Under the pieces are notes generated by a model. It did not search any database. It saw only the letters and a list, made by a program, of their open reading frames with translations, and had not been told where the DNA came from. A program made the position numbers and the translations under genes. This document shows positions 18,631 to 27,872 of a stretch of 64,000 bases of DNA, piece by piece; position 1 is the first letter of the stretch, and the number at the start of each line of letters is the position of its first letter. This DNA comes from Paenibacillus sp. J23TS9 (GTDB lineage Bacteria; Bacillota; Bacilli; Paenibacillales; Paenibacillaceae), in contig NZ_BOSG01000001.1 of the NCBI RefSeq assembly GCF_018403225.1, positions 930,001 through 994,000 on the forward strand. The letters are read 5' to 3'.

Positions 18631-20850
18631 ATGACCAAGAGTTTACCACTACAAGTGATTACCGCGTTAGAACCTCATAAACCATATGAGGTTGTCTACT
18701 GGATGTCGTGTGATCGAAGCATAGATGGCGAAGGTTACGCCAACACATATTTAATTTTAAGTGCGGAAAATCTGTTTGTCGTATCAAACTCAAACTCAGG
18801 GGATGAGGCGAATGTAAATTCCATTGCAATCGACAATATCGAAACCGCATTCATCGTCAATTTAGTTGCCTCCGGTATCATGATTATAAAAGAGAAAGAG
18901 GAGCGGGTCATCGGAGCATTTACGAATGGACAGATGGGGAATGCGGCCAAGTTTGTCTCGCTCTTTACGAAGATTAAAAAGAAAGAAGTCATCAGCGATG
19001 AAGAAGTAAAAGATGATCAGGAGAACACCACTTGTCCAAAATGCGGAATGAGATATCCCGAAGAAGGCAGGCAAATCTGTCCGAAATGTATGAAGAGGCA
19101 TGCCATCTTCTCCAGGCTGCTAAGATTTGCTGGACAGTATAAACTTCTGATGTTTTTCATTGTTTTATTTATGCTCCTCAATTCCGCTACAGGTCTTGCC
19201 ATCCCTTATTTGCAAGGTACAGTACTGTTCGATCAGGCACTTGGGAATACCGGAAACTTCGCTGGACGAATTGGGCTTGTGATCCTGCTCATTTTCGCTT
19301 TTCGAACGATTTCACTATTGTTCGGGGTCCTATTTAGCATGATGAATGCCAGATTGGCGGCGAATGTCGTATTCGATTTGAAAGCAAGCGTATTCGCTGC
19401 GATGCAGCGGTTATCGCTTAGTTTTTTTCAGAAAAAACAAACCGGCCAGCTCATGACAAGGGTTAGCAATGATGCGCAAGAATTGCAGTATTTCTTCGTG
19501 GATGGCATTTCTTATTTTATCGTCAATGCGATGAATATCGTCGGTATTACAACCATTATGTTGATTATGGACTGGAAACTCACATTGATCTGCTTCATCC
19601 CGATTCCATTTGTCCTGCTGCTGATACGATGGGTATTCCCTAAGCTGTGGCGATTGTCTTGGCGGAGACATAGACGAGTGAGCATGCTCAACGCGATGAT
19701 CAGTGATACGATACAGGGCACGCGCGTTGTGAAAGCATTCGGAAAAGAAAATCAAGAGATTCATCGTTTCCAGAGAGCGAATACATCCTATTCTGACTCC
19801 GAACAGTCTTTTAACCTGATGAGCAGCACCATCTTCCCGATATTAACGATTGTTACTCAATTCGGGGGTGTGTTGATCTGGGCATTCGGCGGCTGGAAGG
19901 TTATGCAAGGAAGTATATCGTTCGGTGAAATCATGACGTTTGTCAGTTATATCTACATGCTGTATGGTCCACTGCAATTTATGAATAACATTGTTAATTG
20001 GTGGTCCAGTTGCATGAGTGCGGCACAGCGTATTTTTGAAATTCAAGACTCCGTCTCCGATGTTGTAGAAAAAGAGGATGCGGTTCATAGAGAGCAGATG
20101 AATGGAGATATTCGCCTGTCTCATGTTACTTTCGGTTATGAACCGAATAAGCCGATCCTGAAAGAAGTATCCCTGCATGCAAAACCGGGCCAGATGATCG
20201 GGGTAGTCGGACATTCGGGTGCGGGTAAATCGACACTCGTGAATCTGATCTCCCGCCTCTATGATGTTACTGATGGCGAAATTGCGATAGACGGGATCAA
20301 CGTGAAGGATCTCAAGCTCGATTCGATGCGTAAGAACATCGGAATTGTATCGCAGGAAGTATATGTGTTCATGGGGACAATCTCCGAGAATATTGCTTAT
20401 GCAGACCCTGAATGCTCGATGGATGACATCATTAATGCTGCCCGAATTGCGAATGCACATGATTTCATTGAGAAGCTGCCGGATGGTTATGACACGATCG
20501 TAGGGACAGGAGGTCATAATCTATCCGGTGGAGAAAGGCAAAGAATATCCATAGCACGGGCGGTTCTGCATAACCCTAAAATTCTGATCCTGGATGAAGC
20601 AACAGCATCGCTCGATACGGAGACGGAACTTCAAATTCAAGAAGCGCTAGAAACGTTAATCCAAGGCAGAACGACGATTGCAATTGCACATCGCTTGTCT
20701 ACATTAAGGAATGCTGATTATTTACTCGTGATGGATGCGGGCAAAGTGGTTGAGGAAGGAACGCATGATCAGTTAATGACGAAGCAAGGCATATACCATG
20801 GCTTAATACAGAAGCATGATGAAGCGCTGAGCATAAGAAGGGTGGGGTAA
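18631..20850 (+). CDS. ABC exporter half-transporter with N-terminal zinc ribbon
   Basis: 739 aa. Residues 1-125 form a beta-rich, PH-like domain (NTYLILSAENLFVVSN). A four-cysteine ribbon follows (C135, C138, C150, C153 in CPKCGMRYPEEGRQICPKC), then about 310 residues with six membrane helices of the type I exporter fold, and an ATP-binding domain: Walker A GHSGAGKST (527-535), signature LSGGERQR (from 631), Walker B ILILDE (D655, E656), H-loop H687. ATG 18631 with AAGGAG 5 bp upstream is chosen over the weaker 18592. The DUF1854 gene and a second half-transporter follow, so it likely works as a heterodimer. Substrate unknown; related ABC/DUF1854 sets are annotated as cyanophycin-associated, but no cyanophycin synthetase is seen here. 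Confidence 0.9.
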   Translation: MTKSLPLQVITALEPHKPYEVVYWMSCDRSIDGEGYANTYLILSAENLFVVSNSNSGDEANVNSIAIDNIETAFIVNLVASGIMIIKEKEERVIGAFTNGQMGNAAKFVSLFTKIKKKEVISDEEVKDDQENTTCPKCGMRYPEEGRQICPKCMKRHAIFSRLLRFAGQYKLLMFFIVLFMLLNSATGLAIPYLQGTVLFDQALGNTGNFAGRIGLVILLIFAFRTISLLFGVLFSMMNARLAANVVFDLKASVFAAMQRLSLSFFQKKQTGQLMTRVSNDAQELQYFFVDGISYFIVNAMNIVGITTIMLIMDWKLTLICFIPIPFVLLLIRWVFPKLWRLSWRRHRRVSMLNAMISDTIQGTRVVKAFGKENQEIHRFQRANTSYSDSEQSFNLMSSTIFPILTIVTQFGGVLIWAFGGWKVMQGSISFGEIMTFVSYIYMLYGPLQFMNNIVNWWSSCMSAAQRIFEIQDSVSDVVEKEDAVHREQMNGDIRLSHVTFGYEPNKPILKEVSLHAKPGQMIGVVGHSGAGKSTLVNLISRLYDVTDGEIAIDGINVKDLKLDSMRKNIGIVSQEVYVFMGTISENIAYADPECSMDDIINAARIANAHDFIEKLPDGYDTIVGTGGHNLSGGERQRISIARAVLHNPKILILDEATASLDTETELQIQEALETLIQGRTTIAIAHRLSTLRNADYLLVMDAGKVVEEGTHDQLMTKQGIYHGLIQKHDEALSIRRVG

Positions 20851-20857
20851 TCTTTTA

Positions 20858-21388
20858 ATGCAAATCACGAAACCTATTCAATCCGATTTGTCAGTCGCAG
20901 CAAGCATGAATTATTTAACGGCTGATAACACGACGTTTACAAAAACAGAAGGTCAACTACTGATGATTAAAGTGAATGATGAAGAACATAAAGGGGTATA
21001 TCTGCACTGCTCCTTTCCCCATACGAACAACCGGATATATATATCGATTCGAACAGGCGATAATAAGGAGATCGGCATCATTAAATCACTGGATGATGAT
21101 TTTCCGAAGGATGTTGTAGGCCTGCTAGAGGAGCAGATACAAATGAGATACTTTGCTCCTGAGATCACGAGATTGACCGGAATTAAAGAAGAGTTCGGGT
21201 ACTCCTACTGGGATGCAGAAACCAATTCCGGGAGTTGTCAGTTTACGGTACGAAACGGTGGAGGGAATGTGAAGCTGGTAACCGAGCGCAAGCTGCTAAT
21301 TATCGATGTGTATGGGAACCGATTCGTCATCGAGGATATCAAGCAGCTAAGCGAAAAGGAATACCGATTGGTGGAAATGTATATTTAG
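20858..21388 (+). CDS. DUF1854 domain protein
   Basis: 176-aa soluble protein without signal or membrane segments. The pattern KEIGIIKSLDDDFPKDVVGLLEEQI and RYFAPEITRLTGIKEEFGYSYW is the DUF1854 signature. Members of this family sit between or beside ABC exporter genes; here it lies 7 bp after one half-transporter and 11 bp before the other, so it is probably a partner of the exporter. The molecular role is not known. Confidence 0.82.
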   Translation: MQITKPIQSDLSVAASMNYLTADNTTFTKTEGQLLMIKVNDEEHKGVYLHCSFPHTNNRIYISIRTGDNKEIGIIKSLDDDFPKDVVGLLEEQIQMRYFAPEITRLTGIKEEFGYSYWDAETNSGSCQFTVRNGGGNVKLVTERKLLIIDVYGNRFVIEDIKQLSEKEYRLVEMYI

Positions 21389-21399
21389 GGGAGACTGCA

Positions 21400-23628
21400 A
21401 TGAACCTTCAATTTACGCTCTCTGAGCAAAATCTTCTAGCAGTTCAGCAAGCCCTGGGAGAGAATATTACATACTCCGTGCCTGCAGATTTATCGTTTGA
21501 AGGGCGAAGGACGGATGGTTATTTTGTCATTGGAGAAACCAAGTGGGCCCACGTTGTCCACGGAACCGTGACGGAAGTCTGCAGTATTCATGAGGCACAT
21601 GATTATAAGATGGTTCCTTTAATCGGAAATGTGATCATTGAGGCAACACATCTGCATACCCAGAGGATTATCGTCCGCTGTTCGATGCAGCATGCAGCAA
21701 GGCTCTCTTATATCGCACAAATTTTGAATTATATGGCTTCGGATAGCAAGATCCGAATCTACAACAACGAGAGCGAAAGCGTATGTTCACAGTGTGGCGG
21801 TTATCTCGTGAAAGGTACCCGGTTGTGTCCGAAATGTATGAACAAGGGAGCAGCCTTCAAGAAGCTATGGGATGTATCGAAGTCACATTGGAAAATATTA
21901 ATTACGGCGCTCGCCGTTCTTCTCATGATGTCGGCAGTTACGTTAACCGGTCCGTATTTCCAGAAAATACTCGTGAATGCGGCTTTGCAGCCGCCAGAGG
22001 GTATAAACCCAAGTATGCGGATATTTCTAATTGCGATCGCTGGAATCGCATTTGGATTAGTGGCAGGAGAACTGTTAGGGATATTAAGGGGTAGAATTAT
22101 GGCCCGTGTCAGCTCAAGAATTGCGGCGGATCTGCGTATGCTTGTTTTTGAAAAGGTTCAAAGCTTGTCGCTTGGATTCCTAACCTCGCAGCGTGCCGGA
22201 GACATCATGAACCGAATCAATTCCGATACAGACCGCATTCGGAATTTGATTCAAGAAGTGTTTTCGATGGCTATCTATCAAGTCATTATGCTGGCCTCTG
22301 TAAGCTTCCTGCTATTTTATACGGACTGGACGCTTGCACTTATTATTATTTTGCCGGCGCCGCTCGTTGTTTACATTCAATATTTTGTCTGGAAAGCCGT
22401 GCTTCGAAAGCTCTTTCGCAAGCAGTGGCGGGTCAATGATAAAGCCAACTCATTTTTGCATGATGTGCTGAGCGGAATTCGTGTGGTTAAGGCATTCGGC
22501 AAAGAGGAGCGGGAGATCAAGCGGTTTAGAGCATATCATCGTGAATATGCGTTAGCTACGATCCGAAGTGAAAAGGTATACAGTTATCTATCGCCGATTT
22601 CTCAGTATTTGATCCAGATTGGTCAATATTTTGTATTGCTTGTTGGCTGTAACATGATTCTGGGCGGGGAGCTGTCCCTTGGTGAATTGGTCCAGTTTAC
22701 TGGTTATGCAGCTATGATCTATGGTCCACTCGGGTGGTTAATGAATATGCCGAGATGGATCGCTAACGCCCTGATTTCGGTAGAGCGTGTATTCTCGGTC
22801 ATTGATGAACAGCCGGAGATCTTCGACAAAGAGAAATCCATGAAGCACAAGATTGAGGGAACGATAAGTTTTAAGAATGTTACCTTTGGATACCAGTCGT
22901 ATGAACCTGTACTCAAATCCGTCGATGCGGATATTAAGAAGGGCGAAATGATAGGGCTCGTGGGTCACTCAGGATCAGGGAAATCGACGTTTATCAATCT
23001 GATCTCCCGGTTCTATGACGTCAATGAAGGAACGATAAGTATTGACGGCGTGGATATTAGAGATATCAAGCAGGAGGATTTACGATCTCAAATCGGGGTT
23101 GTCCTTCAGGAGACATTTTTGTTCAGCGGAACGATCATGAATAATATCAAATATTCCAAGCCAGAGGCAACGATGGAGGAAGTCATACAGGCTGCGAAGA
23201 TCGCGAACGCTCATCATTTTATTAGCCAGTTCCCAGACGGTTATGATACTAAGCTGGAGGAGAACGGAAACAATATCTCGGGTGGTGAAAGACAGCGTCT
23301 TGCCATTGCTAGAGCGGTATTGAACAATCCTAGAATTCTAATCTTGGATGAGGCAACAGCTTCGCTAGATATCGAGACAGAATCCGAGATCCAAGAAGCG
23401 CTGCAGCGTGTCACCAAGAACCGAACAACCATTGCCATTGCACATCGGCTTCCTACATTGAAGAACGCGGATCGACTGTTTGTACTGGATAAAGGAGTTA
23501 TTGCAGAGGTCGGGACTCATGAAGAATTGATCCAGAAGCAAGGGATTTATTATAAGCTGGTTACTGCGCAGCGTAACATGTCTAAGACCCACACCAAACG
23601 GGTACCGGAGCCAACTTTACAGCCTTGA
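21400..23628 (+). CDS. ABC exporter half-transporter with N-terminal zinc ribbon (second subunit)
   Basis: 742 aa with the same layout as the first subunit: beta-rich N-terminal domain (1-120), zinc ribbon (C129, C132, C143, C146), six-helix exporter domain, then ATP-binding domain with Walker A GHSGSGKST (522-530), signature NISGGERQR (S627), Walker B D650-E651 and H-loop H682. ATG 21400 follows AGGGGAG and lies 11 bp after the DUF1854 stop; the frame is open further upstream to 21235, but that part overlaps DUF1854. Both ATP sites appear intact, with no degenerate site as in some heterodimers. It forms an operon with the two preceding genes. Confidence 0.9.
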   Translation: MNLQFTLSEQNLLAVQQALGENITYSVPADLSFEGRRTDGYFVIGETKWAHVVHGTVTEVCSIHEAHDYKMVPLIGNVIIEATHLHTQRIIVRCSMQHAARLSYIAQILNYMASDSKIRIYNNESESVCSQCGGYLVKGTRLCPKCMNKGAAFKKLWDVSKSHWKILITALAVLLMMSAVTLTGPYFQKILVNAALQPPEGINPSMRIFLIAIAGIAFGLVAGELLGILRGRIMARVSSRIAADLRMLVFEKVQSLSLGFLTSQRAGDIMNRINSDTDRIRNLIQEVFSMAIYQVIMLASVSFLLFYTDWTLALIIILPAPLVVYIQYFVWKAVLRKLFRKQWRVNDKANSFLHDVLSGIRVVKAFGKEEREIKRFRAYHREYALATIRSEKVYSYLSPISQYLIQIGQYFVLLVGCNMILGGELSLGELVQFTGYAAMIYGPLGWLMNMPRWIANALISVERVFSVIDEQPEIFDKEKSMKHKIEGTISFKNVTFGYQSYEPVLKSVDADIKKGEMIGLVGHSGSGKSTFINLISRFYDVNEGTISIDGVDIRDIKQEDLRSQIGVVLQETFLFSGTIMNNIKYSKPEATMEEVIQAAKIANAHHFISQFPDGYDTKLEENGNNISGGERQRLAIARAVLNNPRILILDEATASLDIETESEIQEALQRVTKNRTTIAIAHRLPTLKNADRLFVLDKGVIAEVGTHEELIQKQGIYYKLVTAQRNMSKTHTKRVPEPTLQP

Positions 23629-23770
23629 TGCATACGGATTCTGAAAAGGCGGGGATCGAGGTGCTTGACGACAAATTTCCTGGGTATTCCCTAACCTGAC
23701 CGAGATGTCGATCGAGCACCATGTTTCTACAGCGATAACGGGGAACGCATTTTTACAAAAATATATGATT
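23629..23770 (+). pseudogene. Possible gene remnant after the exporter operon
   Basis: Two short open pieces in adjacent frames, KAGIEVLDDKFPGYSLT (about 23645-23698) and MSIEHHVSTAITGNAFLQKY (from 23705), read as if joined by a frameshift. I do not recognise the family. It may be chance. Confidence 0.25.
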
Positions 23771-23806
23771 AAAACCTATCCTGACCTTCGTCGGATAGGT
23801 TTTTTT
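23771..23806 (+). terminator. Terminator of the exporter region
   Basis: Stem AAACCTATCC / GGATAGGTTT with loop TGACCTTCGTC, followed by a T run. Confidence 0.88.
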
Positions 23807-24074
23807 ATCCAAAGGGGGAGCCTTCGAGTCCGTGGGCCCCTTACAGATATAGAAAAAAGGAGTGTAAGGTTTGTGCCGTCACCTTTGCCGTAAGCGGGAT
23901 GAAGCGAGCTCAGCGAACAGCAGATCCTGGCAGGAGAGAGGAAACGAGAAACTCATGACAGGATTTCAAAATAAAGTAGATATACTTAATTTACTGAAAT
24001 TTATGTTCATATGGTATAACCAAGGGGAAAGGCTGCAACTCTAGAAGCTCCTTTTTCCATTCGCATATTAAAAA
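23807..24074. other. Intergenic, nothing recognised
   Basis: No gene or RNA recognised between the terminator and the repeat-type promoter site. Confidence 0.35.
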
Positions 24075-24129
24075 TTCACATGAAACACACATGAAAATCA
24101 CTGGATATTCACACCAGCTTATGCATTAT
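24075..24129 (+). promoter_or_regulatory. Four 11-bp-period repeats plus -10 (site A)
   Basis: TTCACA (24075), CACACA (24086), ATCACT (24097) and TTCACA (24108), each exactly 11 bp apart. Ten bases after the last repeat is CATTAT (24124-24129), a possible -10. There is no separate -35, as in OmpR/PhoB-class activated promoters. It lies about 120 bp upstream of a binding-lipoprotein gene. Confidence 0.7.
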
Positions 24130-24252
24130 TTGATATATTATATCTAATTCATTCATCTGACATATCCAAAGGAGGAGTGTACTACGTCACTAAAGTATAT
24201 CAAATCTTCAGTATGGTTAAGTGTGAGGGCCTACAATGAGAATAGGGGGCAT

Positions 24253-25587
24253 ATGATGAAAACGTTTAGAAAGATGCGGTTTATATTACTTATTTCTACG
24301 TTCCTTGTTTCAATTTTACTCTCGGCATGCGGAAGTTCAAACAGTGATGAAGTCAAATCAGATGAGAATAGGACAGAAGAAGTATCCGATTCAGGCGAGC
24401 AAGTAACGATTAAATTTATGACACCTTGGGGTGCGGAAGAAGTCAAAAGTCGGCTTTCGGATGCACTAGAAGCGAAATACCCGAATATTAAAATTGAACA
24501 TATTGGTGCATTTGCATCAGCTGAGAAAATTCAGGAAGCCAATGCTGCTAATAATTCACCAGATATTATGCTCGTAACAGACCCGTTCGTGACATTAAAC
24601 GAGTTGGAAATGACTTATCCGCTTGATAGTCTGATTGCTGAAAGTAATCTGGATTTGACTAAATTCCGGGATGGTGCGATTGATGCCATTCGATTACGTG
24701 ATCCGGAACAGCAGGGCCGATTGCTTGGCTTACCATTTGAAGATGTTATCGTGAATCTATTCTATAACAAAGATATTTTCGATAAAATGGGCATTGAATA
24801 TCCAAGTGAAACACCAACATGGGATGAGGTTCTCGATAAGGCAGCGAAACTTGCAGGGAAGCATGGAGACAGCAAATACGTTGGCTTAGCCACACGTGGG
24901 CTATCCCAAGCAATGCTTCAATTATCCGTTCCGGGTACAAATCCGGAAACAGGAGAGATCATGTTCGAGAAAGATCCTGCTTTCGCCAAATATTTTAATT
25001 TAATCCAGCGCGTCGTTAGTATCCCGGACAATGTTCCCTCTGAATCGGAGAAAGATATTTTTGGTTTTGATAAAGGGAATGTCGCCATGATCCTGTCCTT
25101 TGTAAACAGTGCTAATTTATATGCTCATGTTGAAGGTTTGAATTTCGGTATGTCAGCGTATCCAAGCTGGAGCGAGCTTCCGGGTGTATTGCCAAACAAC
25201 GTACCGCTTACACTGGCTATTAATCCGAACAGTGAACACATTAAAGAAGCATTTCAAGTGTTAGAATTCGCAGTTTCTGATGAGAACCAGAAGAATTTAT
25301 CTATTGGCGGAGCTCCCCCGGTGCTTAAGAACGCTGAGATACGGCAATACATGGCGGGCGAAGATAATGTAGGCGTGTATAACATTGATGCAGCCTATAA
25401 AGGAAAAGTGGCTAAATCGGTCTATTCACCTTTCGGTCCTGACATTTTCTATTACGAAGCCAACATTATTGATGATAAGACCGCAGAGTTTATTAAATTG
25501 AACGGCAAGGAAGACGTAAACACATTTTTACGTAAAATGGTAGAAGAATATGATGCGCTATTGAAAGAGAAAGAGAGTAAGAAATAA
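24253..25587 (+). CDS. ABC transporter binding lipoprotein, TPWG paralogue 1
   Basis: 444-aa family 1 solute-binding protein with signal peptide and lipobox (ILLSACGSS). Mature part starts VTIKFMTPWGAEEVKSRL, and VIVNLFYNKDIFDKMGIEYP is the sugar-binding-protein middle motif. It is one of five paralogues in this locus and the most divergent (it lacks the SDMNIPEF end shared by the others). AGGGGG (24244-24249) precedes ATG 24253 and ATG 24256; upstream GTG 24223 lacks a site. No permease is adjacent: it stands alone before a two-component system, under the repeat-type promoter. It may capture substrate for permeases further downstream or present ligand to the sensor kinase. Confidence 0.9.
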   Translation: MMKTFRKMRFILLISTFLVSILLSACGSSNSDEVKSDENRTEEVSDSGEQVTIKFMTPWGAEEVKSRLSDALEAKYPNIKIEHIGAFASAEKIQEANAANNSPDIMLVTDPFVTLNELEMTYPLDSLIAESNLDLTKFRDGAIDAIRLRDPEQQGRLLGLPFEDVIVNLFYNKDIFDKMGIEYPSETPTWDEVLDKAAKLAGKHGDSKYVGLATRGLSQAMLQLSVPGTNPETGEIMFEKDPAFAKYFNLIQRVVSIPDNVPSESEKDIFGFDKGNVAMILSFVNSANLYAHVEGLNFGMSAYPSWSELPGVLPNNVPLTLAINPNSEHIKEAFQVLEFAVSDENQKNLSIGGAPPVLKNAEIRQYMAGEDNVGVYNIDAAYKGKVAKSVYSPFGPDIFYYEANIIDDKTAEFIKLNGKEDVNTFLRKMVEEYDALLKEKESKK

Positions 25588-25612
25588 CGTCATGTATTTT
25601 CCAGAATATGAT

Positions 25613-25660
25613 AAATAAGGAGAAGCAGGCTGTCTAATACATGCCCGCTTCTCCTTATTT
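25613..25660 (+). terminator. Long stem-loop after binding lipoprotein 1
   Basis: 14-bp stem AAATAAGGAGAAGC / GCTTCTCCTTATTT with a 20-base loop; the T run is short. Confidence 0.7.
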
Positions 25661-25675
25661 GATGATTCTTATTGT

Positions 25676-25703
25676 TTGCGGTGAAGCGGTTAGATGATAG
25701 AAT
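25676..25703 (+). promoter_or_regulatory. Candidate promoter of the two-component operon
   Basis: TTGCGG (25676-25681), 16-bp spacer, TAGAAT (25698-25703). There are no 11-bp repeats here, so the operon is probably not under its own repeat-type control. Confidence 0.45.
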
Positions 25704-25750
25704 GTATGGATATTGAGTATACTAAATTATGGGAGAGGAAGAAATAAAGC

Positions 25751-26452
25751 ATGAACATTCTAATCGTTGAGGATGATGAATCAATTTGCAATATACTACA
25801 GTCATATCTGGTGAATGAAGGTTGGACGGTATATACCTCGGAAGATGGTAATGATGCCCTGCAAAAAATTCATAACTTTAAAATTGATTTATTAATTCTG
25901 GATTTGATGATTCATGGCATACCAGGGGAAGAAGTTTGTCGGAAAGTAAGAGGGACTTCCAGCATGCCGATCATAATGATCACATCCAAAGCTCGTGAAA
26001 TCGATACGATTAATGGTCTTAATTTAGGTGCGGATGACTACATTACGAAGCCTTTCCGTGTGAAAGAGGTCATCGCTCGAATTCGAGCTCTGGAGCGAAG
26101 AATGAATATGCTCTCTATAAATAGCCGAACTATGATGCGATTTAACAAAGGAAGACTTCAAATAAACTTTGAATCGAAAGAAGTATATGTAAACGGTAAA
26201 CTCGTGAATTTAACGGTTACAGAGTTTAAGGTGCTAAGTGTTTTGCTCAAAAAACCAAATAAGTTATATAGCAGGCAAGATTTATCTTATGAAGTTCAAG
26301 GTTATCGAGATATCGGGGATGGGAGAACGACAGATACACATATCAAAAATATCCGCAAAAAAATTGAAGAAGATCATAAAAATCCGGTTTACATTGTAAC
26401 TAAAATTGGTGCGGGATATAAATTTACATTCCATCCGGATGAAGATTACTAA
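25751..26452 (+). CDS. OmpR/PhoB-family response regulator
   Basis: 233 aa. Receiver domain: acidic pocket EDD (7-9), phospho-acceptor D51 (LLILDLM), T78 region (MITSK) and K100 (YITKPF). From about 135 on is a winged-helix DNA-binding domain (LTVTEFKVLSVLLKKPNKLYSR, then GRTTDTHIKNIRKKI and GAGYKF). Proteins of this class bind direct repeats with an 11-bp period, which is exactly the repeat found at four sites in the locus. Stop and kinase start overlap (TAATG), so both are made together. Confidence 0.95.
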   Translation: MNILIVEDDESICNILQSYLVNEGWTVYTSEDGNDALQKIHNFKIDLLILDLMIHGIPGEEVCRKVRGTSSMPIIMITSKAREIDTINGLNLGADDYITKPFRVKEVIARIRALERRMNMLSINSRTMMRFNKGRLQINFESKEVYVNGKLVNLTVTEFKVLSVLLKKPNKLYSRQDLSYEVQGYRDIGDGRTTDTHIKNIRKKIEEDHKNPVYIVTKIGAGYKFTFHPDEDY

Positions 26453-27855
26453 TGAGACTGTGGAACAGATTACGCCAGACACATTACATTCTCTTTATCA
26501 CCCTTATTTTTACGTCTTTGATTTTTTTGTTATCGTCCTATTTCTTATTCCGTATTTCATTAGATCGTTCAATAGAGGAATATAAGATAAGGTTTGTAGA
26601 GGATCAAACGCAGAAAATTGCCTTTACTTTGCGAACTCATCTAGAACCGGGCAAGCTTTCGGTCGAGAAGATGGACTGGCTTAAACAGGCAGTTAATGTA
26701 TATTCAATGAATGTACGATATTACGCTCCGGACCATGAAGAAGTGCTGTATGACTCAGGGCTGGAAAATCAGCAGTATGGTCGGCCCTTTAAGGCGAGTA
26801 GTCCGATCTATGTCCATGGCCAGTTAATCGGAATTCTGGATGCTACGGTTGATTTGGATAATGATTTCAATCTTCCTTCCATATCGTTTTTCTCGTTTGC
26901 TTTATTTGGAGGTAGCGGTGGTCTTGCTCTCATTTTACTAATTCTTATAGTAGCTATCTATTATCTTCTTGCCATGCGATTGTCGAAGCCTCTCCGTTTA
27001 AGCAGCCTACAGGCGAAACGAATTGCTGGGGGGCATAGAGACATTTTAATTTCGGAAACGGGAACGTTGGAGCTGAATCAGCTCATTACTTCTATGAATA
27101 AGCTTGTCGTAGATTTGAATAACCAAGAACACTGGCGGGAACAATCGATGCAAGATTTAACGCATGAACTTCGTACTCCGCTAACTTCCATGTTATCCAG
27201 AATGGAGGCGCTTATTGACGGTATTTATCCAGCGAATGAAGAGAATTTAAATCGTATTTATGCCGAGATTGATCGGCTATGCCGCCTTGTGGATGATGTA
27301 GAAAAATTGTCGGAAGCAGAGGGAGCTAAATTCCAGCTTGATACCGAAATCATTGATATACGTAATCTGGTGAAGGATGTTTACGAAAATTTAATCTTCT
27401 TAGCGAAAGCCAAAGATATCGTTTTTACTCTGCATACCATCTATACCCCTTGTCACGTGGATGTAGATACTGACCGTTTCGTCCAAATTATGACGAATAT
27501 TATTTCCAATGCGATCAAGTACACGGCAATTGGTGGGAGCATCGATGTGGGTGTCACGATCGATCACAAAGAAATGGTTACGATTTATTGTAGAGATAAC
27601 GGAATAGGGATATCTGAGCATGATTTGCCCCTCATTTTCAACCGGTTTTATCGGGCAGATAAAGCTCGCACTAGAGATACGGGTGGAATTGGAGTTGGAT
27701 TAAGCATTGCTAAAGCACTGATTGAAGCTCTTGGGGGAACTATACAGGCGGAAAGTAAAATAGGTGAGGGTTCGATATTTCGCATTGATATTCCGTTAGT
27801 CCGATCGCCCAAAAACGAATTGCTGGTGAACTCATATTTGCCATATAAGTTATAA
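26452..27855 (+). CDS. Sensor histidine kinase
   Basis: 467-aa membrane kinase. TM1 about 12-34 and TM2 about 148-172 enclose an outside sensor region of about 110 residues; a HAMP linker follows. The phospho-acceptor is H238 in MQDLTHELRTPL; the ATPase core has NIISNAIKYT (N box), DNGIGI (G1), FNRFYRAD (F box) and GGIGVGLSIAKAL (G2). It overlaps the regulator gene by one base. The neighbouring binding proteins suggest it senses a glycan or a loaded binding protein; the ligand is not shown by sequence. Confidence 0.94.
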   Translation: MRLWNRLRQTHYILFITLIFTSLIFLLSSYFLFRISLDRSIEEYKIRFVEDQTQKIAFTLRTHLEPGKLSVEKMDWLKQAVNVYSMNVRYYAPDHEEVLYDSGLENQQYGRPFKASSPIYVHGQLIGILDATVDLDNDFNLPSISFFSFALFGGSGGLALILLILIVAIYYLLAMRLSKPLRLSSLQAKRIAGGHRDILISETGTLELNQLITSMNKLVVDLNNQEHWREQSMQDLTHELRTPLTSMLSRMEALIDGIYPANEENLNRIYAEIDRLCRLVDDVEKLSEAEGAKFQLDTEIIDIRNLVKDVYENLIFLAKAKDIVFTLHTIYTPCHVDVDTDRFVQIMTNIISNAIKYTAIGGSIDVGVTIDHKEMVTIYCRDNGIGISEHDLPLIFNRFYRADKARTRDTGGIGVGLSIAKALIEALGGTIQAESKIGEGSIFRIDIPLVRSPKNELLVNSYLPYKL

Positions 27856-27872
27856 CGGAGGTTTACTTCAAA

